This document shows positions 41,461 to 49,081 of a DNA stretch of 64,000 bases, in pieces. Made by a program: the position numbers and the translations under genes. The notes below the pieces were generated by a model. It saw nothing but the letters and a program-made list of their open reading frames with translations. It made no database searches and was not told the origin of the DNA. Location of the stretch: assembly GCF_031458095.1 (NCBI RefSeq), contig NZ_JAVDXU010000005.1, forward strand, positions 186,001 through 250,000, given 5' to 3'. The DNA comes from Pelomonas saccharophila_A (lineage in GTDB: Bacteria; Pseudomonadota; Gammaproteobacteria; Burkholderiales; Burkholderiaceae_C). Within the stretch, counting starts at the first letter, position 1. The number at the start of each line of letters is the position of its first letter.

Positions 41461-42333
41461 TCAGCCTTGCAGCGTGCGCAGCCAGCGCAGGCTGGTCGCG
41501 ATGCTGGCCAGCGCTTCAGCCGGCTGGTCGTGCTCGACGAAGAAATGCCGGATGCCGCGGCTGGCCGGGTCGGCCAGCAGGCCGGCAAAGTCGACCGCGC
41601 CGGGGCCGACCTCGGTCATCTGGGCAGCGGCGTCTTCCATCCTGAGGCTGAGCACGTCGCCGCCCTGCAGCGGCGGCAGGGCCTTGAGCTGCTTGAGATG
41701 GACCAGGGGGAAGCGGCCCGGGTGGGCCTTCAGCAGCTGCAGCGGGTCCTGGCGCGCGGCCACGGCCCAGCACAGGTCCAGCTCCATCTGCACCAGCCGG
41801 GCATCGCAGCGGGCCAGCAGCAGGTCATAGGGCCGCTGGCCCTGCAGCGTGGCGAACTCGAAATGGTGGTTGTGATAGCAGAACTGCAGGCCGGCGCGGC
41901 GGCACAGCTCGCCGGCGCGGTTGAAGCTGTCGGCGCGGCGCTTCCAGCCGTCGAGGTCGCGCCACTGTGCCTGGTCGACCCAGGGAATGACCAGGTAGCG
42001 ATGCCCGAGGGTGAGGGCCGCGTCGATGATGCGTTCGCCTTCCGGCCCCAGCAGGCGGTCGTCCGCATGGGCCGAAGGCGCCGTCAGCCTCACGCTGTCG
42101 AGCAGGGCGCGGATGGCTTGCGGGGATTGGTCGAAGTAGCCGGCGAACTCCACCTCGCGGTAGCCCAGGGCCGCGATGCGCCTCAGCGTGCCGCGAAAGT
42201 CGCGCTGCAGCTCGTCGCGCACGGTGTAGAGCTGCACGCCCGGGTGGGCGATGCGTGGGCGGTCCGCGGCCCAGGCGGGCGCGGCTGCAGCCGCCAGCAG
42301 GCCTTTCAGGACGAGGCGCCGGTTCAGGCTCAT
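41461..42333 (-). CDS. Secreted sugar phosphate isomerase/epimerase family protein
   Basis: A 290-residue xylose isomerase-like TIM barrel with a twin-arginine signal peptide (LNRRLVLKGLLAAAAAPAWAAD). Family features include PGVQLYTVRDELQRDF, the metal-site FCYHNHHFEF, MELDLCW and FVEHDQP. Such exported members are common in Bacteroidetes and Burkholderiales with unknown substrates. It overlaps the preceding VOC gene by four bases (ATGA), so the two are cotranslated. Confidence 0.87.
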   Translation of the reverse strand: MSLNRRLVLKGLLAAAAAPAWAADRPRIAHPGVQLYTVRDELQRDFRGTLRRIAALGYREVEFAGYFDQSPQAIRALLDSVRLTAPSAHADDRLLGPEGERIIDAALTLGHRYLVIPWVDQAQWRDLDGWKRRADSFNRAGELCRRAGLQFCYHNHHFEFATLQGQRPYDLLLARCDARLVQMELDLCWAVAARQDPLQLLKAHPGRFPLVHLKQLKALPPLQGGDVLSLRMEDAAAQMTEVGPGAVDFAGLLADPASRGIRHFFVEHDQPAEALASIATSLRWLRTLQG

Positions 42334-42725
42334 GCCGGCACTCGGTAGATGGCGCAGAGCTTGTTGCCGTCGGGGTCGCGCACATAGGCCAGGTGGAAGT
42401 TGCCCAGGCCATGCTCGCGCAGGCCCGGCGGCTCTTCGATAGAGGTGCCGCCATGGGCCACGGCCACGTCGTGGAACTGCTGCACGCGCTCGGGCGAATC
42501 GCATTTGAAGGCGATGGTGCCGCCGTTGGCAAAGCTGGCCGGCTCGTCGTTGATGGGCTGGCTGATGGCCAGGGTGCTGCCGTTGTGGCGATAGAACAGC
42601 CTCACGTGGCCGCTGGCCGCGACGTTGCGCAAGGGCTGGCCCGCGCCGAGGACGCCGAGCACGGCGTCGTAGAACTGCTTGGAGCGCTCGATGTCGTTGC
42701 TGCCGACCATGATGTGATTGAACAT
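42330..42725 (-). CDS. VOC (glyoxalase/dioxygenase fold) protein
   Basis: A 131-residue single-domain VOC protein with paired beta-alpha-beta-beta-beta modules. The start (MFNHIMVGSNDIERSKQFYDAVLG) and end (FHLAYVRDPDGNKLCAIYR) are typical; the histidine of FNHIMV and the glutamate-equivalent position of the second module would bind metal, though the C-terminal motif has C-A-I rather than E. AAGGAG precedes the ATG. Activity is unknown; it is coupled to the isomerase-like gene. Confidence 0.85.
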   Translation of the reverse strand: MFNHIMVGSNDIERSKQFYDAVLGVLGAGQPLRNVAASGHVRLFYRHNGSTLAISQPINDEPASFANGGTIAFKCDSPERVQQFHDVAVAHGGTSIEEPPGLREHGLGNFHLAYVRDPDGNKLCAIYRVPA

Positions 42726-42784
42726 GCCTTCTCCTTGTTCAGCTGTGCGCTTGGCAGGCAGTCTAGGGGCGACCTGGCCTGCGC

Positions 42785-43945
42785 CTACAGGCCCGCAGCC
42801 CGTGCCGCCAGCGTGCCCAGTTCGCCATACAGCGGCAGCACGTTGGTGCCGGCCACGGGATGGACGCGGTTGGACAGCAGCACGAAGAAGCTCTGGCTTG
42901 CCGGATCCAGCCAGAAGGCGCAGCCGGTGAAACCGGTGTGGCCGAAGCTGGTGGGCGGATAGAGGCTGCCGCGTGGGCGGGCGTAGGGCGAGGCGATGTC
43001 CCAGCCCATGCCGCGCTGCTCGGCAAGCTCCGGCGGGGATTGCGGCATGGTCAGCAGGACCACGCTGTCGGCCGACAGCAGCCGCCGACCGTCCTCGGCC
43101 ACGCCGCCGCCCAGCAGCATGCGGGCGAAGCGGGCCAGGTCGGCCGTCGTCGTGAACAGGCCGGCGTGGCCGGCCACGCCGCCCATCTTGCGCGCCGTCG
43201 GGTCGTGCACCTCGCCGCGCAGCACCTGGCCGTCGGCCAGCTTTTCTGTCGGCGCGATGCGTGAGGCGTCCATGCGGCGCAGCGGCAGATAGCCGCTGTC
43301 CTTCATGCCCAGGGGCTGGAACAGCCACTGTTCGGCCAGGCGCTCCAGCGGCATGCCGGCGGCGCGTTCGACGATGAGGCCGAGCAGGATGTAGTTGACG
43401 TCCGAGTAGCGGAACTGCGTGCCCGGCGGTGCGGCCAGCGGCAGCTCGCAGGCGATGCGCAGGGCCTCGTCCTTGCCGGCCCAGCTGCCGGCACCGTTGC
43501 GCGGCAGGCCCGAGGGCAGGCCCGAGCTGTGCGTCAGCAGCTGGCGCAGCGTGATGCCGGCCTTGTCGGCGCCGCCGCAGCCGGGCAGATAGCGCTGCAG
43601 CGGCGCCTCGACGTCGAGCTGGCCGCGTTCGCGCAGCAGCTGCACCAGCGTGGCGGTGACGACGGGCTTGGTCAGGGAGGCGGCGTCGAAGACGGTGGTC
43701 TCGTCAAGCACCTCGGGCGCGGGGTCGACGGCGCGCCGGCCATAGGCGCGGTGGTGGCTGCCATGGCCGACGCGCTCTATCCACAGGGCAGCGCCGGGCA
43801 GCTGGCCCTGGGCGATGAAGCGTTCAACGGCGGCGTCGGCGTCGGCGAGGGGGGCCGGGGCCAGGGCGGTGTGGTGGGCACAGCTGGCGAGCAAGGCCGC
43901 GGCCAGCAGCCCCGCGGCGGTGAGGGCGAATCTCATGCCCCGCAT
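42785..43945 (-). CDS. Lipoprotein serine hydrolase (beta-lactamase/esterase family)
   Basis: A 386-residue class C beta-lactamase-like hydrolase. The signal peptide ends with the lipobox LLASC22, so it is probably a lipoprotein. The nucleophile motif is S90-L-T-K93, the second motif is Y180-S-D (common in esterase and D-aminopeptidase relatives), and GHTGFTG near the C-terminus corresponds to the KTG/HTG motif. True beta-lactamase activity cannot be inferred; a peptidase or esterase is as likely. The ATG at 43936 is an alternative start. It is likely cotranscribed with the PhnB-like gene upstream. Confidence 0.87.
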   Translation of the reverse strand: MRGMRFALTAAGLLAAALLASCAHHTALAPAPLADADAAVERFIAQGQLPGAALWIERVGHGSHHRAYGRRAVDPAPEVLDETTVFDAASLTKPVVTATLVQLLRERGQLDVEAPLQRYLPGCGGADKAGITLRQLLTHSSGLPSGLPRNGAGSWAGKDEALRIACELPLAAPPGTQFRYSDVNYILLGLIVERAAGMPLERLAEQWLFQPLGMKDSGYLPLRRMDASRIAPTEKLADGQVLRGEVHDPTARKMGGVAGHAGLFTTTADLARFARMLLGGGVAEDGRRLLSADSVVLLTMPQSPPELAEQRGMGWDIASPYARPRGSLYPPTSFGHTGFTGCAFWLDPASQSFFVLLSNRVHPVAGTNVLPLYGELGTLAARAAGL

Positions 43946-43967
43946 TCTCGGGGCCTGCCGGCGCGGC

Positions 43968-44447
43968 TCAACCGCGCCGCGCCGCCTCGATCTTGGCGAT
44001 GTCGATCTTCTTCATCGTCATCATGGCCTGGAAGGCCCGCTTGGCGGCGGCCGGGTCGGGGTCGGTGAAGGCGTCGATGAGGGCGCGCGGCGTGATCTGC
44101 CAGGACAGGCCCCAGCGGTCCTTGCACCAGCCGCATTCGCTCTCCTGGCCGCCGTTGCCGACGATGGCATTCCACAGCCGGTCGGTCTCCTCCTGCGTGT
44201 CGGTGGCGATCTGGAAGGAGAAGGCCTCGCTGTGCTTGAAGAGGGGGCCGCCATTCAGGCCGATGCAGGGAATGCCGAAGACGGTGAACTCGACGGTCAG
44301 CACATCACCCTGCTTGCCGTCGGGATAGTCGCCGGGGGCGTGATGGATGGCGCCGATGCTGCTGTCGGGGAAGGTCTCGGCATAGAAGCGCGCGGCGTCG
44401 ACGGCGTCCTTGTCAAACCACAGGCAGATGGTGTTCTTGGTGGTCAT
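43968..44447 (-). CDS. PhnB-like VOC family protein
   Basis: A 159-residue protein of the PhnB/3-demethylubiquinone methyltransferase-like VOC group. The family pattern includes TICLWFDKDAVDAARFYAETFPDSSIG, GIPCIGLNGGPLFKHSEAFSFQI, the GWCKDRWGLSWQI stretch and the C-terminal MMTMKKIDIAKIE. No catalytic role is proven for this group. Divergent from the DUF3500 gene with 70 bases between starts. Confidence 0.88.
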   Translation of the reverse strand: MTTKNTICLWFDKDAVDAARFYAETFPDSSIGAIHHAPGDYPDGKQGDVLTVEFTVFGIPCIGLNGGPLFKHSEAFSFQIATDTQEETDRLWNAIVGNGGQESECGWCKDRWGLSWQITPRALIDAFTDPDPAAAKRAFQAMMTMKKIDIAKIEAARRG

Positions 44448-44517
44448 GAGGGCTCCTGAAGCGTGGTCACATCTTGACCCCTGGCGGGGGACGGGGTGGT
44501 TACGTTATGTTGACGCC

Positions 44518-45552
44518 ATGAAGCGCCGCCGTTTTCTGCTGGTCAGCTCACTCCTCGTCGCCTGGCTGGGTCTCATGCCGCCGCTGCAGGCCCAGCCGCT
44601 CTCGGCCCCGCAGGCCGCCGGGCAGCTGCTGCAGGCCACGCCGGCCGCGCAGCGCGGCGCGCTGCTGCTGCCCTTCACCGACGCCGCCCGCAGCGACTGG
44701 CACTACACGCCGCGGCGCCGCGACGGCGTCGCCTGGAAGGCCATGTCGCCAGCCCAGCGCGACGCCACGACCGCCCTGCTGCGCACGGCGCTGAACGAGT
44801 CGGGCCTGGACAAGGTGAGGGCGCTGATGGCGCTGGAGATTGCGCTGCGCCAGCTGGAGGGTTCGGGCAGCTGGCGCGACCCCGAGAACTACGCGGTGGC
44901 CATCTACGGCCAACCCGGAGCGGGTGGCTGGGGCTGGCGCATCGAAGGCCATCATCTGTCCCTGCATTTCAGCCTGGCCGGCGACCGCTATGTGGCGACG
45001 CTGCCGCAGTTCTTCGGCGCCAATCCGGCCACCGATCCCAGGCAGGGCTTTCGACTGCTTGGCACCGAAGAGGACCTGGCCCGCCAATGGCTGGCCAGCC
45101 TGACGCCGGCCCAGCGCGGGCATGCCGTCTTCAGCAGCCGCCCTTTCGGCGACATCGTCAGCCGCAATGCCCCGCACGCCAGGCCACTGGACGCCGTGGG
45201 CCTGCCGTTTGCTGACATGGATGCCGGCCAGCAGGCCCGGCTGCTGAAGCTGGTGGCCGCCTTTGCCGACCACCTGCAGCCCGATCTGGCCCAGGCGCGG
45301 CTGGCGCGGGTGCGGGCCGCGCCACTGGACGGCATCCGCATGGGCTGGGCCGGCTCGACGCAGGCCGGCCAACCCTTCTACTTCCGCATCCAGGGGGCGG
45401 GCTTCCTCATCGAGTTCGACAACTCGGGTGGCAACCACATCCATTCGGTGTGGCGCGACTTCGACGGCGATTTCGGCCGCGATGTGCTGGGCGAGCATTA
45501 CCGCAGTGCCGAGGGCAGCAAACATCGCCACCGGCCGCCTACTTCACCTTGA
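44518..45552 (+). CDS. DUF3500 domain-containing secreted protein
   Basis: A 344-residue protein with an N-terminal signal peptide (RRRFLLVSSLLVAWLGLMPPLQA) and a DUF3500 domain. Typical stretches are WHYTPRRRDGVAWKAMSPAQR, GWGWRIEGHHLSLHFSL and the C-terminal GGNHIHSVWRDFDGDFGRD, whose histidines and acids could bind metal. Function unknown. Its last 14 bases overlap the end of the convergent oxidoreductase gene. Confidence 0.88.
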   Translation: MKRRRFLLVSSLLVAWLGLMPPLQAQPLSAPQAAGQLLQATPAAQRGALLLPFTDAARSDWHYTPRRRDGVAWKAMSPAQRDATTALLRTALNESGLDKVRALMALEIALRQLEGSGSWRDPENYAVAIYGQPGAGGWGWRIEGHHLSLHFSLAGDRYVATLPQFFGANPATDPRQGFRLLGTEEDLARQWLASLTPAQRGHAVFSSRPFGDIVSRNAPHARPLDAVGLPFADMDAGQQARLLKLVAAFADHLQPDLAQARLARVRAAPLDGIRMGWAGSTQAGQPFYFRIQGAGFLIEFDNSGGNHIHSVWRDFDGDFGRDVLGEHYRSAEGSKHRHRPPTSP

Positions 45553-46540
45553 TCACCACCTTGCCCTTGGCCCGACCCGTCTCGACATAGGCCAGCGCTT
45601 CATTCGTCGCTTCGAACGCAAAGACGCGATCCACGACCGGGCGAATCGCGCCGGCGTCGACCAGCCGGGTGATCTCGCCCAACTGCTGGCCACTGGCCCG
45701 CATGAACAGGAATGAGTAGTTCAGGCCAAGGCGCGCGGCCGTCCTTCTGACACCGGCGCTCAGGAGGCGCACGACCAGGCGCACGAACCAGGGCGCGCCC
45801 AGGCCCTTGGCGAAGGCCGGATCGGGCGGGCCGGAGATCGAGATGAGGCTGCCGCCGGGCTTGAGCACGCGCAGGGACTTGTGCAGCGCCGCCGTGTCCT
45901 GGCTGTGCAGCACGACGTCGTAGTCCTGCAGCACCCGCTCGAAGTCGTCCTTGCGGTAGTCGATGACGACGTCAGCGCCCAGGCGCTTCACCAGTTCGAT
46001 GTTGGCGCCGCTGGTCGTGGTGGCGACGGTGGCCCCCACATGCTTGGCCAGCTGGATGGCGAAGCTGCCGACGCCGCCGGAGCCGGCCTGGATGAAGACC
46101 TTCTGCCCCTTCTTCAGCCTGGCCTTCTCGATGAGGGCCTGCCAGGCGGTCAGGCCCACCAGCGGCAGCGACGCGGCCTCTTCCATGCTGAGCGCCTTGG
46201 GCTTGAGCGCCAGTGATGCGGCCTTGACGGCCACGGCTTCGGCGAAGCTGCCGATGCGCAGGTCATCGGGCCGGGCATAGACCTCGTCGCCCACCTTGAA
46301 GCCTTGCACGCGCGAACCGACCTGGGTGACGACGCCGGCCACGTCATGGCCCAGCACCAGCGGCAGGCGGTAGGGCAGGATGAGCTTGAATTCGCCGTTC
46401 CTGATCTTGGCGTCCAGCAGGTTCACGCCGGCGGCATGGACCTGGACGAGCACCTCGTCATCGCGCACGGTCGGGGTCGGCAGCTCTGCCTGCCGCAGCG
46501 CGCGGTTCTTGCCGTAGCGGTCGAGGACAAAGGCTTTCAT
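45539..46540 (-). CDS. Zinc-independent NADPH:quinone reductase-like MDR oxidoreductase
   Basis: A 333-residue medium-chain dehydrogenase/reductase of the quinone oxidoreductase type. The GroES-like domain has VHAAGVNLLDAKIRNG and LGHDVAGVV; the Rossmann part has the NADP-binding AGSGGVGSFAIQLAKH. Structural zinc cysteines are absent, as in quinone reductases. It is overlapped by four bases with the upstream SDR gene, and the pair is downstream of a TetR regulator. A role in detoxifying reactive carbonyls or quinones is plausible. Confidence 0.9.
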   Translation of the reverse strand: MKAFVLDRYGKNRALRQAELPTPTVRDDEVLVQVHAAGVNLLDAKIRNGEFKLILPYRLPLVLGHDVAGVVTQVGSRVQGFKVGDEVYARPDDLRIGSFAEAVAVKAASLALKPKALSMEEAASLPLVGLTAWQALIEKARLKKGQKVFIQAGSGGVGSFAIQLAKHVGATVATTTSGANIELVKRLGADVVIDYRKDDFERVLQDYDVVLHSQDTAALHKSLRVLKPGGSLISISGPPDPAFAKGLGAPWFVRLVVRLLSAGVRRTAARLGLNYSFLFMRASGQQLGEITRLVDAGAIRPVVDRVFAFEATNEALAYVETGRAKGKVVIKVK

Positions 46541-47373
46541 GCTGCCTGCCCCATCGGCGCCGCGTCGAGCCGAAGATCGCGTCGAATGCCGGCGTCCACC
46601 AGGCTGGCGGGTGCGAACTTGCGCAGCAATCGCAGGCGGTTGGCGAGCCCGCCGGCCGTGTAGCGGAGCTTGGGGTGCGCTGCGCCGGCGGCCTTCAGCA
46701 CGACTTCGGCGACGACGCCGGGCTGGTCCGCGGTCGTCATCACTTGCCTCACCCTTTCGGCCACGGCCGCACGGGCTTGGCGATACTCATCGAGCTTGGC
46801 GTCGGGTTCCAGGAAGTTCGCGTCGAAAGGCGTCTTCGTGTAGGCGGGCTCGACGACCGAGACCCGGATGCCCCGGGTGCGCAGCTCATGGTCGAGCGAC
46901 TCGGAATAGCCTTCGACGGCGTGCTTGGTCGCGGCGTAGAGGGCGCCGTAGGGCATGGGCAGGAAGCCCAGCACGGAGCCGATGTTGATGATGCGGCCGC
47001 TGCCCTGCCGGCGCATATGCGGCAGCACGGCCCGCGTCATGCGGACCATGCCGAAGAAGTTGGTGTCAAAGATGGCCTGTGCCTGCTCGATGGAGCTTTC
47101 TTCCGCGCCGGCCGGTGCCACGCCAAAGCCGGCGTTGTTGACGAGCAGGTCGATGCGGCCGTGCAGGGCCACCACCTTCGCCACGGCGGCCTGGACCGAG
47201 TCGTCCAGCGTCACGTCCAGGGCCAGCATCTCGAAGCCGCGCTGCCCGGCCTGCCGCCCCTGCCGGCTGGTGCCGTACACGGTATAGCCCGCCTTCGCGA
47301 GCCGCTCGGCGGTGGCCTGGCCTATGCCCGAGGAAGCGCCCGTCACGAGGGCGATCTTGGTGTTCATGTTCAT
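46537..47373 (-). CDS. Short-chain dehydrogenase/reductase
   Basis: A 278-residue classical SDR. The cofactor loop is TGASSGIGQA, NNAGFG follows, and the catalytic residues are Ser in NIGSVLG, then Y and K in YGALYAATKHA. The arginine in TSRQGRQAG suggests NADPH preference. AAGGA precedes the ATG at 47373; an upstream extension lacks support. The palindromic site at 47458-47474 in its promoter region matches one at the tetR start. Confidence 0.92.
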   Translation of the reverse strand: MNMNTKIALVTGASSGIGQATAERLAKAGYTVYGTSRQGRQAGQRGFEMLALDVTLDDSVQAAVAKVVALHGRIDLLVNNAGFGVAPAGAEESSIEQAQAIFDTNFFGMVRMTRAVLPHMRRQGSGRIINIGSVLGFLPMPYGALYAATKHAVEGYSESLDHELRTRGIRVSVVEPAYTKTPFDANFLEPDAKLDEYRQARAAVAERVRQVMTTADQPGVVAEVVLKAAGAAHPKLRYTAGGLANRLRLLRKFAPASLVDAGIRRDLRLDAAPMGQAA

Positions 47374-47457
47374 GGTTTTCCTTCGTCCGCGTGTGAGGGT
47401 CATGAACTTGCCGGCGTACGCGGTGCGCGGCGAGTCGAGGAGGCTTGAGTCTTGATT

Positions 47458-47474
47458 CGTATGATGTGCGTCAT
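47458..47474. promoter_or_regulatory. TetR operator candidate upstream of the SDR gene
   Basis: The sequence CGTATGATGTGCGTCAT is an imperfect palindrome (half-site ATGANG) lying 85 bases upstream of the SDR start codon. Fifteen of its 17 bases recur at the start of the adjacent tetR gene (48107-48123, read on the minus strand as CGTATGATGAACGTCAT). Two copies at the two expected promoters of a TetR regulon make a shared operator likely. Confidence 0.65.
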
Positions 47475-47514
47475 ATTTGTTGGCGAGCGAAAGGCCGACT
47501 TCCATCGGTGAGGT

Positions 47515-48120
47515 TCAGGGATGGGAAGCCAGCAGGTGCTTCAGCGCCGCATCGAGCAGGCTCTGCGACAGCGCGGCCTCGTCAACGGCGCGCGCCAGCA
47601 TCAGGGCGCCGACCATGGTGGACAGGGTCACGAGGGCGTGTTCGTGCGCCGCAGGCCGGCCCCAGTCAGGCGACTGGCGCGCGATCAGGTCCACTGTCGC
47701 CTTGATGTGGCGGGTGGTCACCCGGCGCACCTCGGGGGCCTGGCGCGACGTCTCCGAACCCAGCGCGGCCAAGGGGCAGCCGAGTTCCACCTGCTCGGCG
47801 TGGGCCTTGGAGAGGTAGGCGTGGAGCATGGTCTCCAGGGCCTTGTCGGGCGGTGTGTGGGCGACGACGTCGGCCGCGGCGGCGGCCGACTGCGCGCAGG
47901 CCAGCCCGGCGGCTTCCGCCAGCATGGCCTCCCGGGAGGCGAAGTGGGCGTAGAAGGCGCCGTGGGTCAGGCCGGCCTCCTTCATGATGTCGGCGACGCC
48001 CGTGCCGTCATAGCCGCTGCGGCGGATGGCACGCGCCGCGGTCGACACGATGCGCTCGTGCGAGGCCTCCTTGGCCGCGGCTCTGGCGTTGTTTGCTGTA
48101 TTTCGCATGACGTTCATCAT
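47515..48120 (-). CDS. TetR-family transcriptional repressor
   Basis: A 201-residue TetR protein. The helix-turn-helix is YDGTGVADIMKEAGLTHGAFYAHFASREAMLAEA; the C-terminal part is the variable ligand domain (AcrR/NemR-like in feel, with a lone cysteine in LGCPLAAL). It lies directly upstream of the SDR and MDR genes on the same strand. The palindrome at 48107-48127 covers the annotated ATG, so the true start could be the methionine at 48108 (197 residues), or the repressor acts by blocking the start region. Autoregulation and control of the SDR/MDR pair are inferred from the shared operators. Confidence 0.9.
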   Translation of the reverse strand: MMNVMRNTANNARAAAKEASHERIVSTAARAIRRSGYDGTGVADIMKEAGLTHGAFYAHFASREAMLAEAAGLACAQSAAAAADVVAHTPPDKALETMLHAYLSKAHAEQVELGCPLAALGSETSRQAPEVRRVTTRHIKATVDLIARQSPDWGRPAAHEHALVTLSTMVGALMLARAVDEAALSQSLLDAALKHLLASHP

Positions 48121-48127
48121 ACGTCAT
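48107..48127. promoter_or_regulatory. TetR autoregulatory operator candidate
   Basis: A perfect inverted repeat with seven-base arms, ATGACGT and ACGTCAT, separated by seven bases. Positions 48107-48123 also match the operator candidate upstream of the SDR gene in 15 of 17 bases. It overlaps the first codons of tetR as annotated. Confidence 0.65.
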
Positions 48128-48186
48128 GCAGGCCAGGCTTGTCGTGATTTTTCTGGCGCTTGAGCTTGGGGCGCGGCTTATGCCTC

Positions 48187-48366
48187 ATGAGGTTTCGTTA
48201 TCCATTCAGTCGCCAAGTTGACTGTTGCCGTTGCCGCTGCAGCGTTAAGGTGGAGGCCTCTTTGTTTGTCTCCTCCTCCCGCAAGGGTGGATTTCAGCCC
48301 TTCGGACCGGTAAGCCGGCTGAAGGGCTTTTTCTTTGCCTGGAGGCTTTGCTTGCAAACCGCATAA
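48187..48366 (+). promoter_or_regulatory. Candidate Cys-rich leader (attenuator) of the encapsulin operon
   Basis: From an ATG at 48187 an open frame encodes MRFRYPFSRQVDCCRCRC, giving four Cys codons among six (48223-48240), and continues for 59 residues. Downstream RNA can form competing stems: CUCC-CCC with GGGUGGA around a GCAA loop (about 48272-48291), AAGGGU with GCCCUU (48283-48302), and the terminator (48296-48328). That is the logic of an amino-acid attenuator placed before genes for serine acetylation, sulfur transfer and cysteine desulfuration. Caveats: the frame has no strong ribosome site and no stop before the terminator, so the direction of control is undecided. It may instead be an untranslated leader or a small RNA. 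Confidence 0.45.
48296..48336 (+). terminator. Intrinsic terminator upstream of the rhodanese gene
   Basis: The stem AGCCCTTC/GAAGGGCT (48296-48303 with 48321-48328) has an inner CCGG/CCGG pairing and is followed by TTTTT-C-TTT. It points rightward, yet no rightward gene precedes it, so it must end a short leader or small RNA about 105 bases upstream of the rhodanese start. Confidence 0.8.
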
Positions 48367-48440
48367 CCGTCCACGTTTTGCTTCGTTTGCCGATGAAGCC
48401 CTGAACCCTAGCCTTGCTCGGTTTTCGCATGAGAGCCGAC

Positions 48441-48914
48441 ATGAGCACCGTTGCTGTTGAAGAACCCGAAGTCCTGGCCCGCGCCCGCGAGGCCGCCCAG
48501 GCCGCAGGCCTGCCCTTCGCAGGCAGCGTTCCCCCGCGCGATGCCTGGGCCCTGGTCCAGGCCGGCCGTGCCGTTCTTGTCGATGTGCGCAGCACCGAGG
48601 AGCGCCATTTCGTCGGCCATGTGCCGGGCAGCCTGCATGTGGCCTGGGCCACCGGGACCGCGCTGAACCGCAACCCGCGCTTCGCCAAGGAGCTGGATGC
48701 CAAGGTGGGCACCAAGTCCGGCAACGAGCTGCCGGTGCTGCTGCTGTGCCGCAGCGGCAAGCGCTCGGCGCTGGCGGCCGAAGCGGCCACCAAGGCGGGC
48801 CTGGCCAACGTCTTCAATGTGCAGGAAGGCTTTGAGGGCGACAGCGACGAGCATCAGCAGCGCGGCCACTTCAACGGCTGGCGCTTCCACAGCTTGCCCT
48901 GGGTGCAGGATTGA
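48441..48914 (+). CDS. Rhodanese-like sulfurtransferase of the encapsulin locus
   Basis: A 157-residue single-domain rhodanese without signal peptide. The active-site loop is C103-R-S-G-K-R-S, and VLVDVRSTEERHFVGHVPG is the typical CH2A-like region. Rhodaneses carry persulfide sulfur between donor and acceptor. Family 2A encapsulin loci are known to include a rhodanese, so it probably works with the desulfurase. The ATG at 48441 follows a GAGAG stretch; an ATG at 48429 is also possible. A 167-base hairpin-rich gap separates it from epsC. Confidence 0.9.
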   Translation: MSTVAVEEPEVLARAREAAQAAGLPFAGSVPPRDAWALVQAGRAVLVDVRSTEERHFVGHVPGSLHVAWATGTALNRNPRFAKELDAKVGTKSGNELPVLLLCRSGKRSALAAEAATKAGLANVFNVQEGFEGDSDEHQQRGHFNGWRFHSLPWVQD

Positions 48915-48953
48915 AATGATGCTGCCCCTCGCCCAATCTCGCCCCGCTGAACG

Positions 48954-49049
48954 CGGGCAAGCCCGGTCGGTCCCCCGAGGGGACGGCGATGCTTGCCGGA
49001 TCGACCGGCAAGCACATCACCCTACGCGGGCCGGCTTGGGAGCGGCCCG
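48954..49049. repeat. Cluster of four hairpins between rhodanese and epsC genes
   Basis: Four inverted repeats follow each other: CGGGC/GCCCG (48954-48965), TCCCC/GGGGA (48971-48983), TGCTTGCCGG/CCGGCAAGCA with a five-base loop (48990-49014) and CGGGCCG/CGGCCCG (49027-49049). None has a T-tract, so they are not classic terminators. They look like an extragenic palindromic (REP-like) element that could stabilise or process the operon mRNA. Copies elsewhere in the genome would prove it. Confidence 0.6.
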
Positions 49050-49081
49050 GCACTCGGCCCGCAAAGCCCAGGACCATTGAC

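Noticed and set aside
48160..48366. A 68-residue protein-coding gene starting at TTG 48160
   Set aside because: The frame runs through an intrinsic terminator and has no ribosome site; only the Cys-rich part from 48187 is kept, as a candidate leader.
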